This document shows, piece after piece, positions 45,293-52,978 of a stretch of 64,000 nucleotides of DNA. Numbering within the stretch: position 1 is the first letter of the stretch; each line of letters begins with the position of its first letter. The stretch covers positions 1-64,000 of the forward strand of contig NZ_AUFU01000013.1 in NCBI RefSeq assembly GCF_000426665.1, in the 5' to 3' direction. The notes under the pieces were generated by a model. It was not told the origin of the DNA. It made no database searches and was given only the letters and a program-made list of their open reading frames with translations. Origin of the DNA: Centipeda artemidis DSM 19719 (GTDB taxonomy: Bacteria > Bacillota > Negativicutes > Selenomonadales > Selenomonadaceae). The position numbers were made by a program, and so were the translations under genes.

Positions 45293-45509
45293 ATAAAGGC
45301 GCGAACCCCGCTCGTTTCGGCGGAGCTTCGTGCCGTATTACAGGAAAGATGCCCACAGCAGCGAAAACATATCTCAACTTGGGTTTGTCACCCGGGCACG
45401 GCGTGATACCCGTGCACCGCAGGCGAGACCTGCGGGTCGGCATCTTGTCGCATATGAGAGAACCGGCGGCCTGCACATTATGTGCAGGTGCGGCGGTTCT
45501 TTTTTTTTG
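45293..45509 (+). ncRNA. Y RNA-like non-coding RNA 1 (divergent copy)
   Basis: A ~215-nt transcript is predicted between a consensus promoter and a strong terminator. Its core, 45347-45445, is closed by AGATGCC / GGCATCT followed by TTGT. This matches the closing helix and the ACAGCARCG segment of RNA 2, 328 bases downstream. Inside are hairpins GCACGG/CCGTGC (45396-45415), which occupies the place of the T arm but lacks the TTCGAAT loop, and CGCAGG/CCTGCG (45418-45434). The 5' part forms a further CCGC/GCGG hairpin. It is a relative of the YrlA-like RNA below, with a degenerate tRNA mimic. Confidence 0.65.
45459..45509 (+). terminator. Terminator of Y RNA-like gene 1
   Basis: AGAACCG...CCTGCAC pairs with GTGCAGG...CGGTTCT around ATTAT and is followed by nine T residues. 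Confidence 0.85.
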
Positions 45510-45539
45510 TTACGAAAAAATTAATTTTATAAAATAGTG

Positions 45540-45568
45540 TTGTGTTCACTTACAAAATATGATATTCT
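45540..45568 (+). promoter_or_regulatory. Likely promoter of Y RNA 2 and the Ro-like gene
   Basis: TTGTGT at 45540-45545 and TATTCT at 45563-45568 are 17 bases apart. The -10 overlaps an AT-rich region; transcription would begin near 45575 and cover Y RNA 2 and the protein gene. Confidence 0.5.
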
Positions 45569-45659
45569 ACTTCAATTCGTAGGCGCAAACAGCAATTAAT
45601 GCAGAAAATGATTGGGGTTTCCCGATAGCTTGCGGTCTTCGGATCGCGCGTGCAATGCG

Positions 45660-45776
45660 CCTAGTTTTTATGAAAGATGCCTACAGCAACGACCGGTTGG
45701 AGCGAAGTATGGTTCGAATCCGTACCGCGGGATCTTTGATCCCGTGCCTGCAAAGCATGGCATCTTGTTGACGATA
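45660..45776 (+). ncRNA. YrlA-like bacterial Y RNA (tRNA-mimicking)
   Basis: The core 45675-45765 is closed by AGATGCC / GGCATCT with a 3' TTGTTGAC, resembling the conserved Ro-binding end of Y RNAs. Within it, CCGGTTGGAGCG resembles a tRNA D arm, and 45707-45725 is a canonical T arm: six base pairs (GTATGG/CCGTAC) around the seven-base loop TTCGAAT. A hairpin CGGGATC-TTT-GATCCCG replaces the acceptor/anticodon parts, so it is not a tRNA. Bacterial Y RNAs are known to mimic tRNA and to tether Ro60. The next gene encodes a Ro-like protein starting 33 bases after the closing helix. Confidence 0.75.
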
Positions 45777-45798
45777 TACAGGTGAGGAGGACGGAGCC

Positions 45799-47298
45799 AT
45801 GTTGGAACTATTGAAAAAAGAGAATAACGAGACGTTTGCGCGCACGGAAAACGATGCGGCAGCGCTTGCAAGCACAGGTTCCGACTGCCTCGACCTGTTT
45901 GCTTCGATCGGGGCGCTGCGCGCTGCGGACGAGGAGGAGATTCGGCGGCGCTTTGTTCGTGCCTTCGCCGAGGACCGGACGACGGCGCTGCGGATCCTCT
46001 TCTATGCGCGCGATATTCGCGGCGGGCTTGGCGAGCGGCGCGTGTTTCGCGTAATTCTGGCGTATCTCGCGGTGCACGCGCCCGAGATCGTGGAGAAAAT
46101 TCTCCCGCAGATCGCCGAATACGGGCGCTGGGACGACGTCGCGGCGCTGGTCGATACGCCGTGCGCACCCTGCGCCGCCCGGGTGATTGCCGCGCAGATG
46201 AGGGAGGATCTTCGCGCGCTGTCAGCAGGGGAGTCTGTCTCGCTGCTCGCGAAATGGCTGCCCTCGATCAATACGTCGAGCCGTGCGGCCGTCATGCGCG
46301 GGCGGAGGCTCGCGCGCCTGCTCGGGCAGACCGAGGCGCAGTACCGAAAGTCGCTCGTACAACTGCGCCGCCGCATCGCGATCATTGAGGATCACCTGCG
46401 GACGAAGGACTATACTTTTGATTATGAAAAGCAGCCGTCCCGCGCGCTGTTCCTCTATCGTCGGGCATTCCTGCGCAATGATAAAGAGCGCTATACGGAT
46501 TTCATCACGCGTGTAGAGCGCGGCGAGGCGTCCATGCATGTGGGAACGCTCTATCCGTATGACATCATTCGTCCGCTGATGGACTTTACTGTCATCTATG
46601 GGATATTGCAGGGCAAGGAGCCGGCCTCCGAGGAGGAGCGCCGCTCCATGGATGCGGCGTGGCGCTCGCTCCCCGATTATACGCACGGAGAGAATGCTCT
46701 CGTTGTGATGGACGGTTCCGGTTCGATGTATCAGTGGGGCGCAAATCCCCAGCCGATTGCCGTCGCTGTGTCGCTTGCGGTCTACTTTGCCGAGCGGAAC
46801 GAAGGCCGGTTCAAGAATCACTTCATTACGTTTTCGCAGCATCCGCGTCTCGTCGAGGTGAAGGGCGCGCGCATTGATGAAAAGGCGGCGTACTGCGCGA
46901 GCTTTAACGAGGCGGCGGATACGAATATTCAGGCGGTGTTCGAGCTGATTTTAGAGACGGCTGTCAAGAATGGCCTCTCGCAGGAGGAGCTGCCTGCGCG
47001 GCTCTATATCATCTCCGATATGGAGTTCAACGTCTGCACGCAGAATGCCGATATGACGAATTTTGCGTATGCAAAGGAGCTTTTCGCATCGCACGGCTAC
47101 ACGCTGCCGGAGCTTGTTTTCTGGAATGTGGCGAGCAGGCACGGGCACCAGCCCGTGTCGCAGAACGAGCAGGGCGTCATGCTCGTCTCCGGGTGCAGTC
47201 CGAGCGTGTTCGGGATGGTGGTCGAGGAGCGGATCACGCCCTACGACTACATGATGCAGGTGCTCGGCAGCGAGCGCTATGCGGGCATCTCGGCATAG
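45799..47298 (+). CDS. Ro60-like TROVE/DUF2828 and vWA domain RNA-binding protein
   Basis: This 499-residue protein has an alpha-helical repeat domain of the TROVE/DUF2828 type (about 20-270), with STGSDCLDLFASIGALR, ILFYARDIRGGLGERRVFR, YGRWDDV, SLLAKWLPSIN and ALFLYRRAFLRND. A von Willebrand A domain follows (about 295-499) with the MIDAS motif MDGSGSM. Ro60 orthologues bind misfolded RNAs in a HEAT-repeat ring and Y RNAs on its outer surface, and in bacteria act with exoribonucleases in RNA decay. The sequence is closer to the DUF2828 branch than to classical Rsr, so the RNA partner is inferred from the adjacent Y RNA-like genes. GAGGAGG precedes the ATG, and a terminator follows. Confidence 0.8.
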   Translation: MLELLKKENNETFARTENDAAALASTGSDCLDLFASIGALRAADEEEIRRRFVRAFAEDRTTALRILFYARDIRGGLGERRVFRVILAYLAVHAPEIVEKILPQIAEYGRWDDVAALVDTPCAPCAARVIAAQMREDLRALSAGESVSLLAKWLPSINTSSRAAVMRGRRLARLLGQTEAQYRKSLVQLRRRIAIIEDHLRTKDYTFDYEKQPSRALFLYRRAFLRNDKERYTDFITRVERGEASMHVGTLYPYDIIRPLMDFTVIYGILQGKEPASEEERRSMDAAWRSLPDYTHGENALVVMDGSGSMYQWGANPQPIAVAVSLAVYFAERNEGRFKNHFITFSQHPRLVEVKGARIDEKAAYCASFNEAADTNIQAVFELILETAVKNGLSQEELPARLYIISDMEFNVCTQNADMTNFAYAKELFASHGYTLPELVFWNVASRHGHQPVSQNEQGVMLVSGCSPSVFGMVVEERITPYDYMMQVLGSERYAGISA

Positions 47299-47342
47299 CG
47301 GAATATTGCATTCAGGGACATTCATACCATAGGAGAAAAGGA

Positions 47343-47392
47343 GCTGCCGCACCGAAACGCATCTGCTGCGTCGGTGCGGCGGTTCTTTTTTT
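47343..47392 (+). terminator. Terminator of the Ro-like gene
   Basis: GCCGCACCGA-ACGCA pairs with TGCGT-CGGTGCGGC and is followed by TTCTTTTTTT. Confidence 0.85.
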
Positions 47393-47508
47393 GTACTTTT
47401 GTTGTGGGCGCCGTTCTAAGGGAACCGGTCTTGCTTGAGATGCGAACGAACGATATTATAAAATCAGGGCGGTTTATCCGCATTGGAACGTACACGGGAG
47501 GTGCGCTG

Positions 47509-48051
47509 ATGAAACTTACATTTGATCTGACGCCGCAGGATTATATCGACTACACGCTTTTCTATGCGCGCAGGGCACCCTTTTTCAAAAAGCCGCGGAG
47601 GCGTCTACGGATCGTGATCGCGCTTTGCGCGCTTGTCGCCGTCTTGGGTGCACTGCCCCGGGTGCATATCATGAACGTCATGCATGGGGCGATTCTAGCC
47701 GGCTTGATCCTCCTGCTTGCGCTTGTGATCTACGGGGTGATAGTGAAGATCACCGATGCGTCACTGCGGCACAATGCGCGGGCGATGTTTCTGACTGCGG
47801 GGCGAAACAACAGTGTCGGAGCGCGGATCGTCGAGTGCGGCGATCAGCACCTCACGGAACATGCGTCGTATTACGATATGACGGCACGCTATAAGCAGTT
47901 CATTGTGCTGCAGCGGTCGGCGACGGCGTTTTATCTGACGTCGGGACCCACGGCGGTGCTCATCATTCCGTTGCGCGCTTTCAGTTCCGGTGAGGAACAG
48001 GAAAAATTCATCGAGCTGATGAAGGAAAAGGGCATTCCCTATGAGCCGTAA
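47509..48051 (+). CDS. YcxB-like membrane protein
   Basis: The 180-residue protein begins MKLTFDLTPQDYIDYTLFYAR, the start typical of YcxB-like proteins. It has two membrane segments (about 38-56 and 62-82) and a C-terminal domain with YDMTARYKQFIVLQRSATAFYLTSGPTAVLIIPLRAF. The function of this family is not established. The start at 47509 follows GGGAGGTG; the longer open frame reads through the upstream terminator and is rejected. It is monocistronic. Confidence 0.75.
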   Translation: MKLTFDLTPQDYIDYTLFYARRAPFFKKPRRRLRIVIALCALVAVLGALPRVHIMNVMHGAILAGLILLLALVIYGVIVKITDASLRHNARAMFLTAGRNNSVGARIVECGDQHLTEHASYYDMTARYKQFIVLQRSATAFYLTSGPTAVLIIPLRAFSSGEEQEKFIELMKEKGIPYEP

Positions 48052-48067
48052 GCGGCGCTGCCGCATG

Positions 48068-48096
48068 AAAAAAGAGCCGGCACCGGCTCTTTTTTG
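48068..48096. terminator. Bidirectional terminator between convergent genes
   Basis: AAAAAAGAGCCG and CGGCTCTTTTTT pair around GCAC. It serves both the YcxB-like gene and the minus-strand DXS-like gene that ends at 48123. Confidence 0.9.
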
Positions 48097-48122
48097 CAGC
48101 TTATGAGAGCGCGAAGCCAATT

Positions 48123-49886
48123 TCATAGGCGTCGCCGTTCCTTTAGCACATCCGCCGCGATCTGCTCGGCGGTGAGGTGATATTTCCGTGCGAGTTCCGC
48201 GGGATTATAACGGTTGAAGAATTTTTTCGGCAGTCCGTAGTTCCGAACGCGAACGGCGGGGTGATTTCCATAATAGGCGGCGATCTTTTGTCCGAAGCCG
48301 CCGGCGAGAATCCCGTCCTCGAGCGTGAGGATGAGGCGGTGCTTTTTCCCGAGCGAATCGAGGAGTGAGGTATCGAGCCCCGAGAGATAGAGCGGGTTCA
48401 CGACGGTCGCGCGGATGCCCTCGCGCGCGAGCATTGCCGCCGCATCGCTCGCCATTGCGGCAAAGTTGCCGACGCCGATGAGGGCGACGTCCGCGCCCTT
48501 TGTGACAACCTGATATTTGTTGAGGTCGGCGTAGTCCGCGCGCACGGGATAGGGACTCTTTGCGTAGCCCGAAAACGGCATGCGGATCATGACGGGATGC
48601 TCCGTTTGGCGCACCGCCCACGCGAGCACGGCGAGATGTTCCTCAATGCTCGCGGGCGCGAGATAGACGAGGTTTGGGATGTTGGAGAAAATCGAGATGT
48701 CGTAGAACCCGAGATGCGTGACGTCCGTACTGCGGTAGAGCGACGTGCCCGTCGCGAGGAACACGGCGGGACTGCGGTTGATGCACACGTCCTGCGCCAT
48801 CTGATCATAGACGCGCTGAAAGAACGTGCTGTATGTGCCGAAGATCGGGCGCGCTCCGCCGCGTGCGAGTCCCGACGCCATTGCGACGGCGTGCTCCTCC
48901 GCGATGCCGACGTCGACGTACTGTGCGCCGAGCGCCGCGCGGTTTTCGGGGGTGAGACCAATGCCGCCGACGATGCCCGCCGAGAGATAGACGAAGTTCG
49001 GATTTTCCCGTGCCGTCCTCAGGACGAAATCGACGGTCGCGGCGTCGTATGCGCCCGGCGTTTCGGGGGACTTTGCCGTGCCCGTATCGAGGTGAAAGGG
49101 CTTGTGTCGGTGCCAGCCCTCGGGATCGTCCTCGGCAAAGGAGAGCCCCTTGCCTTTTTGCGTGACGATGTGGACGACGACGGGCACTTTCGTATCCTTG
49201 ACCTCGGAAAAGACGCGGATCAGCTCCTCCGTGTCGTTGCCGTCCGCGACGAAGCGGTAATCGAGGTTCATCGCGCGAAAGAGGTTGTCGGGGGCGCTTC
49301 CGCCCGTCTCGCGCAGGGCGCGGAACTTCTCGTACATGCCGCCGTGGTTCTCCGAGATCGACCAATCGTTGTCGTTGAACACGATGATGAGGTTCGAGTG
49401 CATCTCGCCCGCGACGTTCAGCCCCTCGAGCGCCTCGCCGCCCGACATCGAGCCGTCGCCGACGACGGCGATGATATTTTCCGTGCGTCCCGCAAGATCG
49501 CGCGCCTTTGCAAGCCCCGTCGCAAGGCTGACAGCGGTCGATGTGTGCCCGATGTTAAAGATGTCGTGCACGCTCTCGTCCGTATTCGTAAAACCCGAGA
49601 CGTCGCCGTACTCCGCCTCGTTGATATACGCACCCGCGCGCCCTGTGAGCATCTTGTGCGGGTAGCACTGATGCGACACGTCAAAGATGATTTTGTCCTG
49701 CGGCGAGTCAAAGACCGTGTGGAGTGCGATCGTTGCCTCGATGATGCCGAGGTTCGGTGCAATATGTCCGCCGCAGATGCTCGTGCGGCGGATGAGGGCG
49801 GCCCGCATTTCCTCTGCGAGGGCGGCGCGTGCGGCGGGGGTATAGCTCTTGATGTCCTCCGGGGAAGTGATGCGTTCTAAATACAA
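48123..49886 (-). CDS. dxs: 1-deoxy-D-xylulose-5-phosphate synthase-like protein (copy 1)
   Basis: The 587-residue thiamine-diphosphate enzyme has the DXS architecture: CGGHIAPNLGIIEATIALH with the catalytic His, FDVSHQCYPHKMLTGR, the ThDP motif GDGSMSGGEALEGLN...FNDNDWSISEN, DVGIAEEHAVAMASG with the essential Glu, and TDVTHLGFYDISI. DXS condenses pyruvate and glyceraldehyde 3-phosphate, feeding isoprenoids, thiamine and pyridoxal. It is about 40 residues shorter than E. coli DXS and diverges in the second domain. The start codon is TTG with AAAGGAGAG upstream. A second copy lies directly upstream with its own terminator. Confidence 0.85.
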   Translation of the reverse strand: MYLERITSPEDIKSYTPAARAALAEEMRAALIRRTSICGGHIAPNLGIIEATIALHTVFDSPQDKIIFDVSHQCYPHKMLTGRAGAYINEAEYGDVSGFTNTDESVHDIFNIGHTSTAVSLATGLAKARDLAGRTENIIAVVGDGSMSGGEALEGLNVAGEMHSNLIIVFNDNDWSISENHGGMYEKFRALRETGGSAPDNLFRAMNLDYRFVADGNDTEELIRVFSEVKDTKVPVVVHIVTQKGKGLSFAEDDPEGWHRHKPFHLDTGTAKSPETPGAYDAATVDFVLRTARENPNFVYLSAGIVGGIGLTPENRAALGAQYVDVGIAEEHAVAMASGLARGGARPIFGTYSTFFQRVYDQMAQDVCINRSPAVFLATGTSLYRSTDVTHLGFYDISIFSNIPNLVYLAPASIEEHLAVLAWAVRQTEHPVMIRMPFSGYAKSPYPVRADYADLNKYQVVTKGADVALIGVGNFAAMASDAAAMLAREGIRATVVNPLYLSGLDTSLLDSLGKKHRLILTLEDGILAGGFGQKIAAYYGNHPAVRVRNYGLPKKFFNRYNPAELARKYHLTAEQIAADVLKERRRL

Positions 49887-49975
49887 TGCGAAAGACTCTC
49901 CTTTGTTTGCATTTGTTCATAAAACCTCTATATTATAGCATTTTTTCAAAAAGTCGTCTCGAGAATTTTTGAGCG

Positions 49976-50024
49976 CATACAAAAACTGCTGCACCTTTTT
50001 CCACGGAGAGGTGCAGCAGTTTTG
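49976..50024 (-). terminator. Terminator of DXS-like copy 2
   Basis: AAAACTGCTGCACCT and AGGTGCAGCAGTTTT pair around TTTTCCACGGAG. Read on the minus strand it is followed by a T run, so the two DXS-like genes are separate transcription units. Confidence 0.8.
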
Positions 50025-50040
50025 TTTTATAAACAGAGCC

Positions 50041-51798
50041 TTATTTCTTCAGCAAAATCAGCGTGTCCGCTGCGATCTGCTCGGCGGTGAGATGGTGCTC
50101 GCGCGCGAGTTCCGCGGCATCGTAGCGATCGTGGAACTCCTTGCTGAGACCGTAGTTCCGCACGCGCAGCCCCTCGTCCGTGCCGTAGTACGAGGCGATC
50201 TTTTGCCCGAAGCCGCCCTCCAGGATGCCGTCCTCGAGCGTGAGGATCAGGCGGTGCTTCTCTTTGAGCGCATCGAGGAGCGCAGTGTCAAGCCCCGAGA
50301 GGAAGATCGGATTCACGACCGTCGCCCAGATGCCCTCCTTTGCGAGCTCAGCTGCCGCCTCGCTTGCAAGCGCCGCGAAATTTCCTGCGCCGATGAGGGC
50401 GACGTCCGCGCCCTCCGTAACGACCTCGTATTTATTGAGGTCACTGTAGTCCGTGCGTACGTCGTAAGGGCTTTCCTCGTAGCCGCCGACGGGCATACGG
50501 ATCATTACGGGATGGGCAGTCTGCGCGACCGACCACGCGAGCACCGCCTTGTACTCTGCGAGACTCGCGGGCGCGAGGAACACGAGGTTCGGGATGTTCG
50601 CAAAGATCGCGATGTCAAAGAATCCGAGATGTGTCACGTCGTTCATGTAGTACATCGACGCGCCGACGAGGAGGAATACCGCCGGATTATTATTCACCGC
50701 GACATCCTGCGCCACCTGGTCATAAACGCGCTGGAAGAACGTACTGTAGGTGCCGAAGATCGGGCGCGCCCCGCCCTTTGCAAGTCCCGACGCCATCGCG
50801 ACCGCCTGCTCCTCTGCAATGCCCACATCGACGTATTGACTGCCGAGTTCTGCGCGCTTTGATGGGGAAAGCCCGATGCCGCCCATCGTGCCCGCCGTCA
50901 GATAGACGAAATTCGAATTCTCCTTCGCCATCTTGAGTACGAACTCCACGCTTGCCTTGGCATAGGGATCGCTCCCCGTATGCTTTGCCTTGCCCGTCGC
51001 AATGTCGAACGGCCCGCAGTAGTGCCACGCCTCGCGGTTCTCCTCCGCGAACTTGTAGCCCTTGCCCTTCTGCGTTGCGATGTGGACGACGACGGGTTTT
51101 TCCGTATCCTTCACCTCGGAGAACGCCGCGATGAGTGTCTCCGCGTCGTTGCCGTCCGCGACATAGCGGTAGTCCAGCCCCATCGCGCGGAAGAGATTGT
51201 TCGGCGAAGTACCGTTTGTCTCGCGCAGCTCCTTGAACGCGCGGTACATCCCGCCGTGGTTCTCTGCAATGGACTGATCGTTGTCGTTGAATACGACGAT
51301 GAGGTTCGAGTTCATCGCGCCCGCCGTATTCAGTCCCTCGAGCGCTTCGCCGCCCGACATTGAGCCGTCCCCGATGAAGGCGATGATGTTTTCCTTTCGC
51401 CCCGCCAGATCGCGCGCCTTTGCAAGACCGGTTGCGAGGCTGATAGAGGTCGACGTGTGCCCGACGTTGAAGAAATCGTGCGGGCTCTCCTCGGGATTCG
51501 TATAGCCCGATACCTCGTCGTACTGCGACTCCACGATGTACGCCTCGACGCGCCCCGTCAGCATCTTGTGCGGATAGGACTGATGCGAGACGTCGTAGAC
51601 GATCTTGTCCTTTGGCGAGTCAAACACCGTGTGCAGCGCGATGATCGCCTCGACCGCACCGAAGTCCGGGCCAAAATGCCCGCCGTGAATGCTCGCACGT
51701 TTCAGCATCGCGTCGCGCATCTCCTGTGCGAGCGCCTTGCGCTCGGCTGCGTCATAGCCCTTGATGTCCGCGGGCGACGTGATTTTTTCCAAATACAA
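50041..51798 (-). CDS. dxs: 1-deoxy-D-xylulose-5-phosphate synthase-like protein (copy 2)
   Basis: This 585-residue paralogue of the adjacent gene has the same block order: HGGHFGPDFGAVEAIIALH, YDVSHQSYPHKMLTGR, GDGSMSGGEALEGLN...FNDNDQSIAEN, and NDVTHLGFFDIAI. In the glutamate motif it reads GIAEEQAVAMASG, so the His that follows the catalytic Glu in DXS (and in copy 1) is Gln. Identity to copy 1 is high over the whole length, consistent with tandem duplication and divergence. The start codon is TTG behind a GGGGGA stretch. It may be an isozyme or have a shifted donor/acceptor preference. Confidence 0.82.
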   Translation of the reverse strand: MYLEKITSPADIKGYDAAERKALAQEMRDAMLKRASIHGGHFGPDFGAVEAIIALHTVFDSPKDKIVYDVSHQSYPHKMLTGRVEAYIVESQYDEVSGYTNPEESPHDFFNVGHTSTSISLATGLAKARDLAGRKENIIAFIGDGSMSGGEALEGLNTAGAMNSNLIVVFNDNDQSIAENHGGMYRAFKELRETNGTSPNNLFRAMGLDYRYVADGNDAETLIAAFSEVKDTEKPVVVHIATQKGKGYKFAEENREAWHYCGPFDIATGKAKHTGSDPYAKASVEFVLKMAKENSNFVYLTAGTMGGIGLSPSKRAELGSQYVDVGIAEEQAVAMASGLAKGGARPIFGTYSTFFQRVYDQVAQDVAVNNNPAVFLLVGASMYYMNDVTHLGFFDIAIFANIPNLVFLAPASLAEYKAVLAWSVAQTAHPVMIRMPVGGYEESPYDVRTDYSDLNKYEVVTEGADVALIGAGNFAALASEAAAELAKEGIWATVVNPIFLSGLDTALLDALKEKHRLILTLEDGILEGGFGQKIASYYGTDEGLRVRNYGLSKEFHDRYDAAELAREHHLTAEQIAADTLILLKK

Positions 51799-51872
51799 AG
51801 AAAATCCCCCTTTTCCATTGTGCGGCGCGACTCATGCCGCGCTCCTTATACCCCGGTTTCCATACTGACTGC

Positions 51873-51903
51873 ATTATAGCATTGGAGCGCGCTTTCATGT
51901 CAA
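51873..51903 (-). promoter_or_regulatory. Promoter of DXS-like copy 2
   Basis: On the minus strand TTGACA (51903-51898) and an extended -10 TGCTATAAT (core 51878-51873) are 19 bases apart, about 75 bases before the start codon. Confidence 0.55.
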
Positions 51904-51909
51904 GGGGGA

Positions 51910-52159
51910 TTACATCTCCCGGCGCATATCCTTGACGAGGGATGTGACCTCTTCTTCCGACGGCTTTGGCTCGCTTGTCATCTCCTTGCGCATCAGCTGC
52001 ATTGCATAGACGGCGGCGTTGACAAGACGCACAGAACCGTTCTTCATAATGAATGTAAGGCGGCTGCCGCTCGACACGCCGAGCATGCTGCACATCTTTC
52101 GGTATCGTGACCTGTCCCTTTGCCATTACCTTCGCGTTATCAATGAATGTATTTGGCAT
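51910..52159 (-). pseudogene. Frameshifted AbrB/MazE-type antitoxin
   Basis: Two overlapping minus-strand frames together make one AbrB/SpoVT domain protein. The first gives [19 protein letters not shown], and the second continues [29 protein letters not shown] and an acidic tail to a stop at 51910. The shift falls near 52096-52102 (GATGTGCAGCATG), where the family expects V-R-x-(L/M)-L-G; loss of one GC from a GCGC, or one extra base, would explain it. As it stands the product is truncated or frameshifted. No toxin partner lies next to it. A sequencing error cannot be excluded. Confidence 0.7.
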
Positions 52160-52319
52160 AATTGCCACGGCATTTATACACGGGCAATAAAAGAGAACCC
52201 CCTAGGAGCGCGTCCATGCTCTCTAGAGGGGTCGTCGTTTGCGGTAAACTGATTGCCTACGAGTAGTATACTGCGAGGGAAAATCAACAATTAGGACGCG
52301 TGCGCGGCGTAAAAACTCC

Positions 52320-52580
52320 CTACACAATATGGTACTGTTTCCACGGGATTTGGTTCAGGCGGATGCCGCTGAGGAACTCCACGATCTCCTTGCGCCCGTA
52401 GTAACGCGGCTCGCCTGCAGGCGTGAGGCTCATGAGGATGATGGGCATGCCGGGGAAGAATCGCATGAGGGCGCGGCGTGTTTGGGTAGATTTGACGGTA
52501 TATGTGGTGACGCTCGGGTCGACGTGGATGAGGGCGAACGTGACGCCCTGCTCGATGATGACGGCGCCTTCGATGGTCAT
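52320..52580 (-). CDS. Hypothetical protein, 86 residues
   Basis: The small protein begins MTIEGAVIIEQGVTFALIHVD and contains FFPGMPIILMSLTPAGEPRYYGRKEIVEFLSGI; it is predicted to be a compact alpha/beta domain without membrane segments. AAAGGAG sits just before the ATG, which supports a real gene. The family is not recognised and the neighbours give no functional hint. Confidence 0.65.
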   Translation of the reverse strand: MTIEGAVIIEQGVTFALIHVDPSVTTYTVKSTQTRRALMRFFPGMPIILMSLTPAGEPRYYGRKEIVEFLSGIRLNQIPWKQYHIV

Positions 52581-52715
52581 GGGTAGGCTCCTTTCAGTGC
52601 GGTTCCCCCGCCCTCCCTTCGGCGGGAAGGCAGCGGAACACGGATATTTTGCCTATTGTAGCAGAGCGTTTCACGCAATTCAATCATTAAAATGAATGAA
52701 TTAATTAAAATGTTG

Positions 52716-52744
52716 TTGCAGAATTTCTCATAAGCCCCTATAAT
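52716..52744 (+). promoter_or_regulatory. Promoter of the ATP synthase operon leader
   Basis: TTGCAG at 52716-52721 and TATAAT at 52739-52744 are 17 bases apart. Transcription from here would give a leader of about 228 nt before atpI. Confidence 0.7.
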
Positions 52745-52750
52745 AGTTCA

Positions 52751-52948
52751 TAAGGGGAATGAATCGCACGAAGCGATTCACATAGCCGAGTCTTATGTGT
52801 TCGGCACAGAGGGGGAGGTCTTTCCACGCGTGTATACAATTGTGGAAGGATTTTCTTTTTTTGTGTCGAATGGTCATAAGGTACTGATATTCAACCATGG
52901 CGGTGCCTGTGCACCCCCCGCCCCGATGCGCTCGGGACGCGGTTTTTT
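52751..52948 (+). promoter_or_regulatory. Structured leader of the atp operon with two intrinsic terminators
   Basis: The leader starts with hairpins GAATCG/CGATTC and GCCGA/TCGGC. It then contains a first terminator (CTTTCCAC/GTGGAAGG, 52820-52862, followed by TTTTCTTTTTTT) and a second (CCGC-CCCGA/TCGGG-GCGG, 52918-52942, followed by TTTTTT) 30 bases before the atpI start. An upstream GGCGG (about 52899) can pair with the CCGCC of the second terminator, a possible antiterminator. It is either an attenuator or a separate small RNA of about 110 nt followed by a second control point. No known riboswitch class was recognised. Confidence 0.5.
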
Positions 52949-52978
52949 GTGCGCTTTTGGCGCTGTCGGAGGAGGGAT

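Noticed and set aside
45707-45725. T arm suggesting a tRNA gene
   Set aside because: There is no seven-base acceptor stem, no anticodon arm and no CCA-ready end. The tRNA-like part sits inside a Y RNA-type closing helix.
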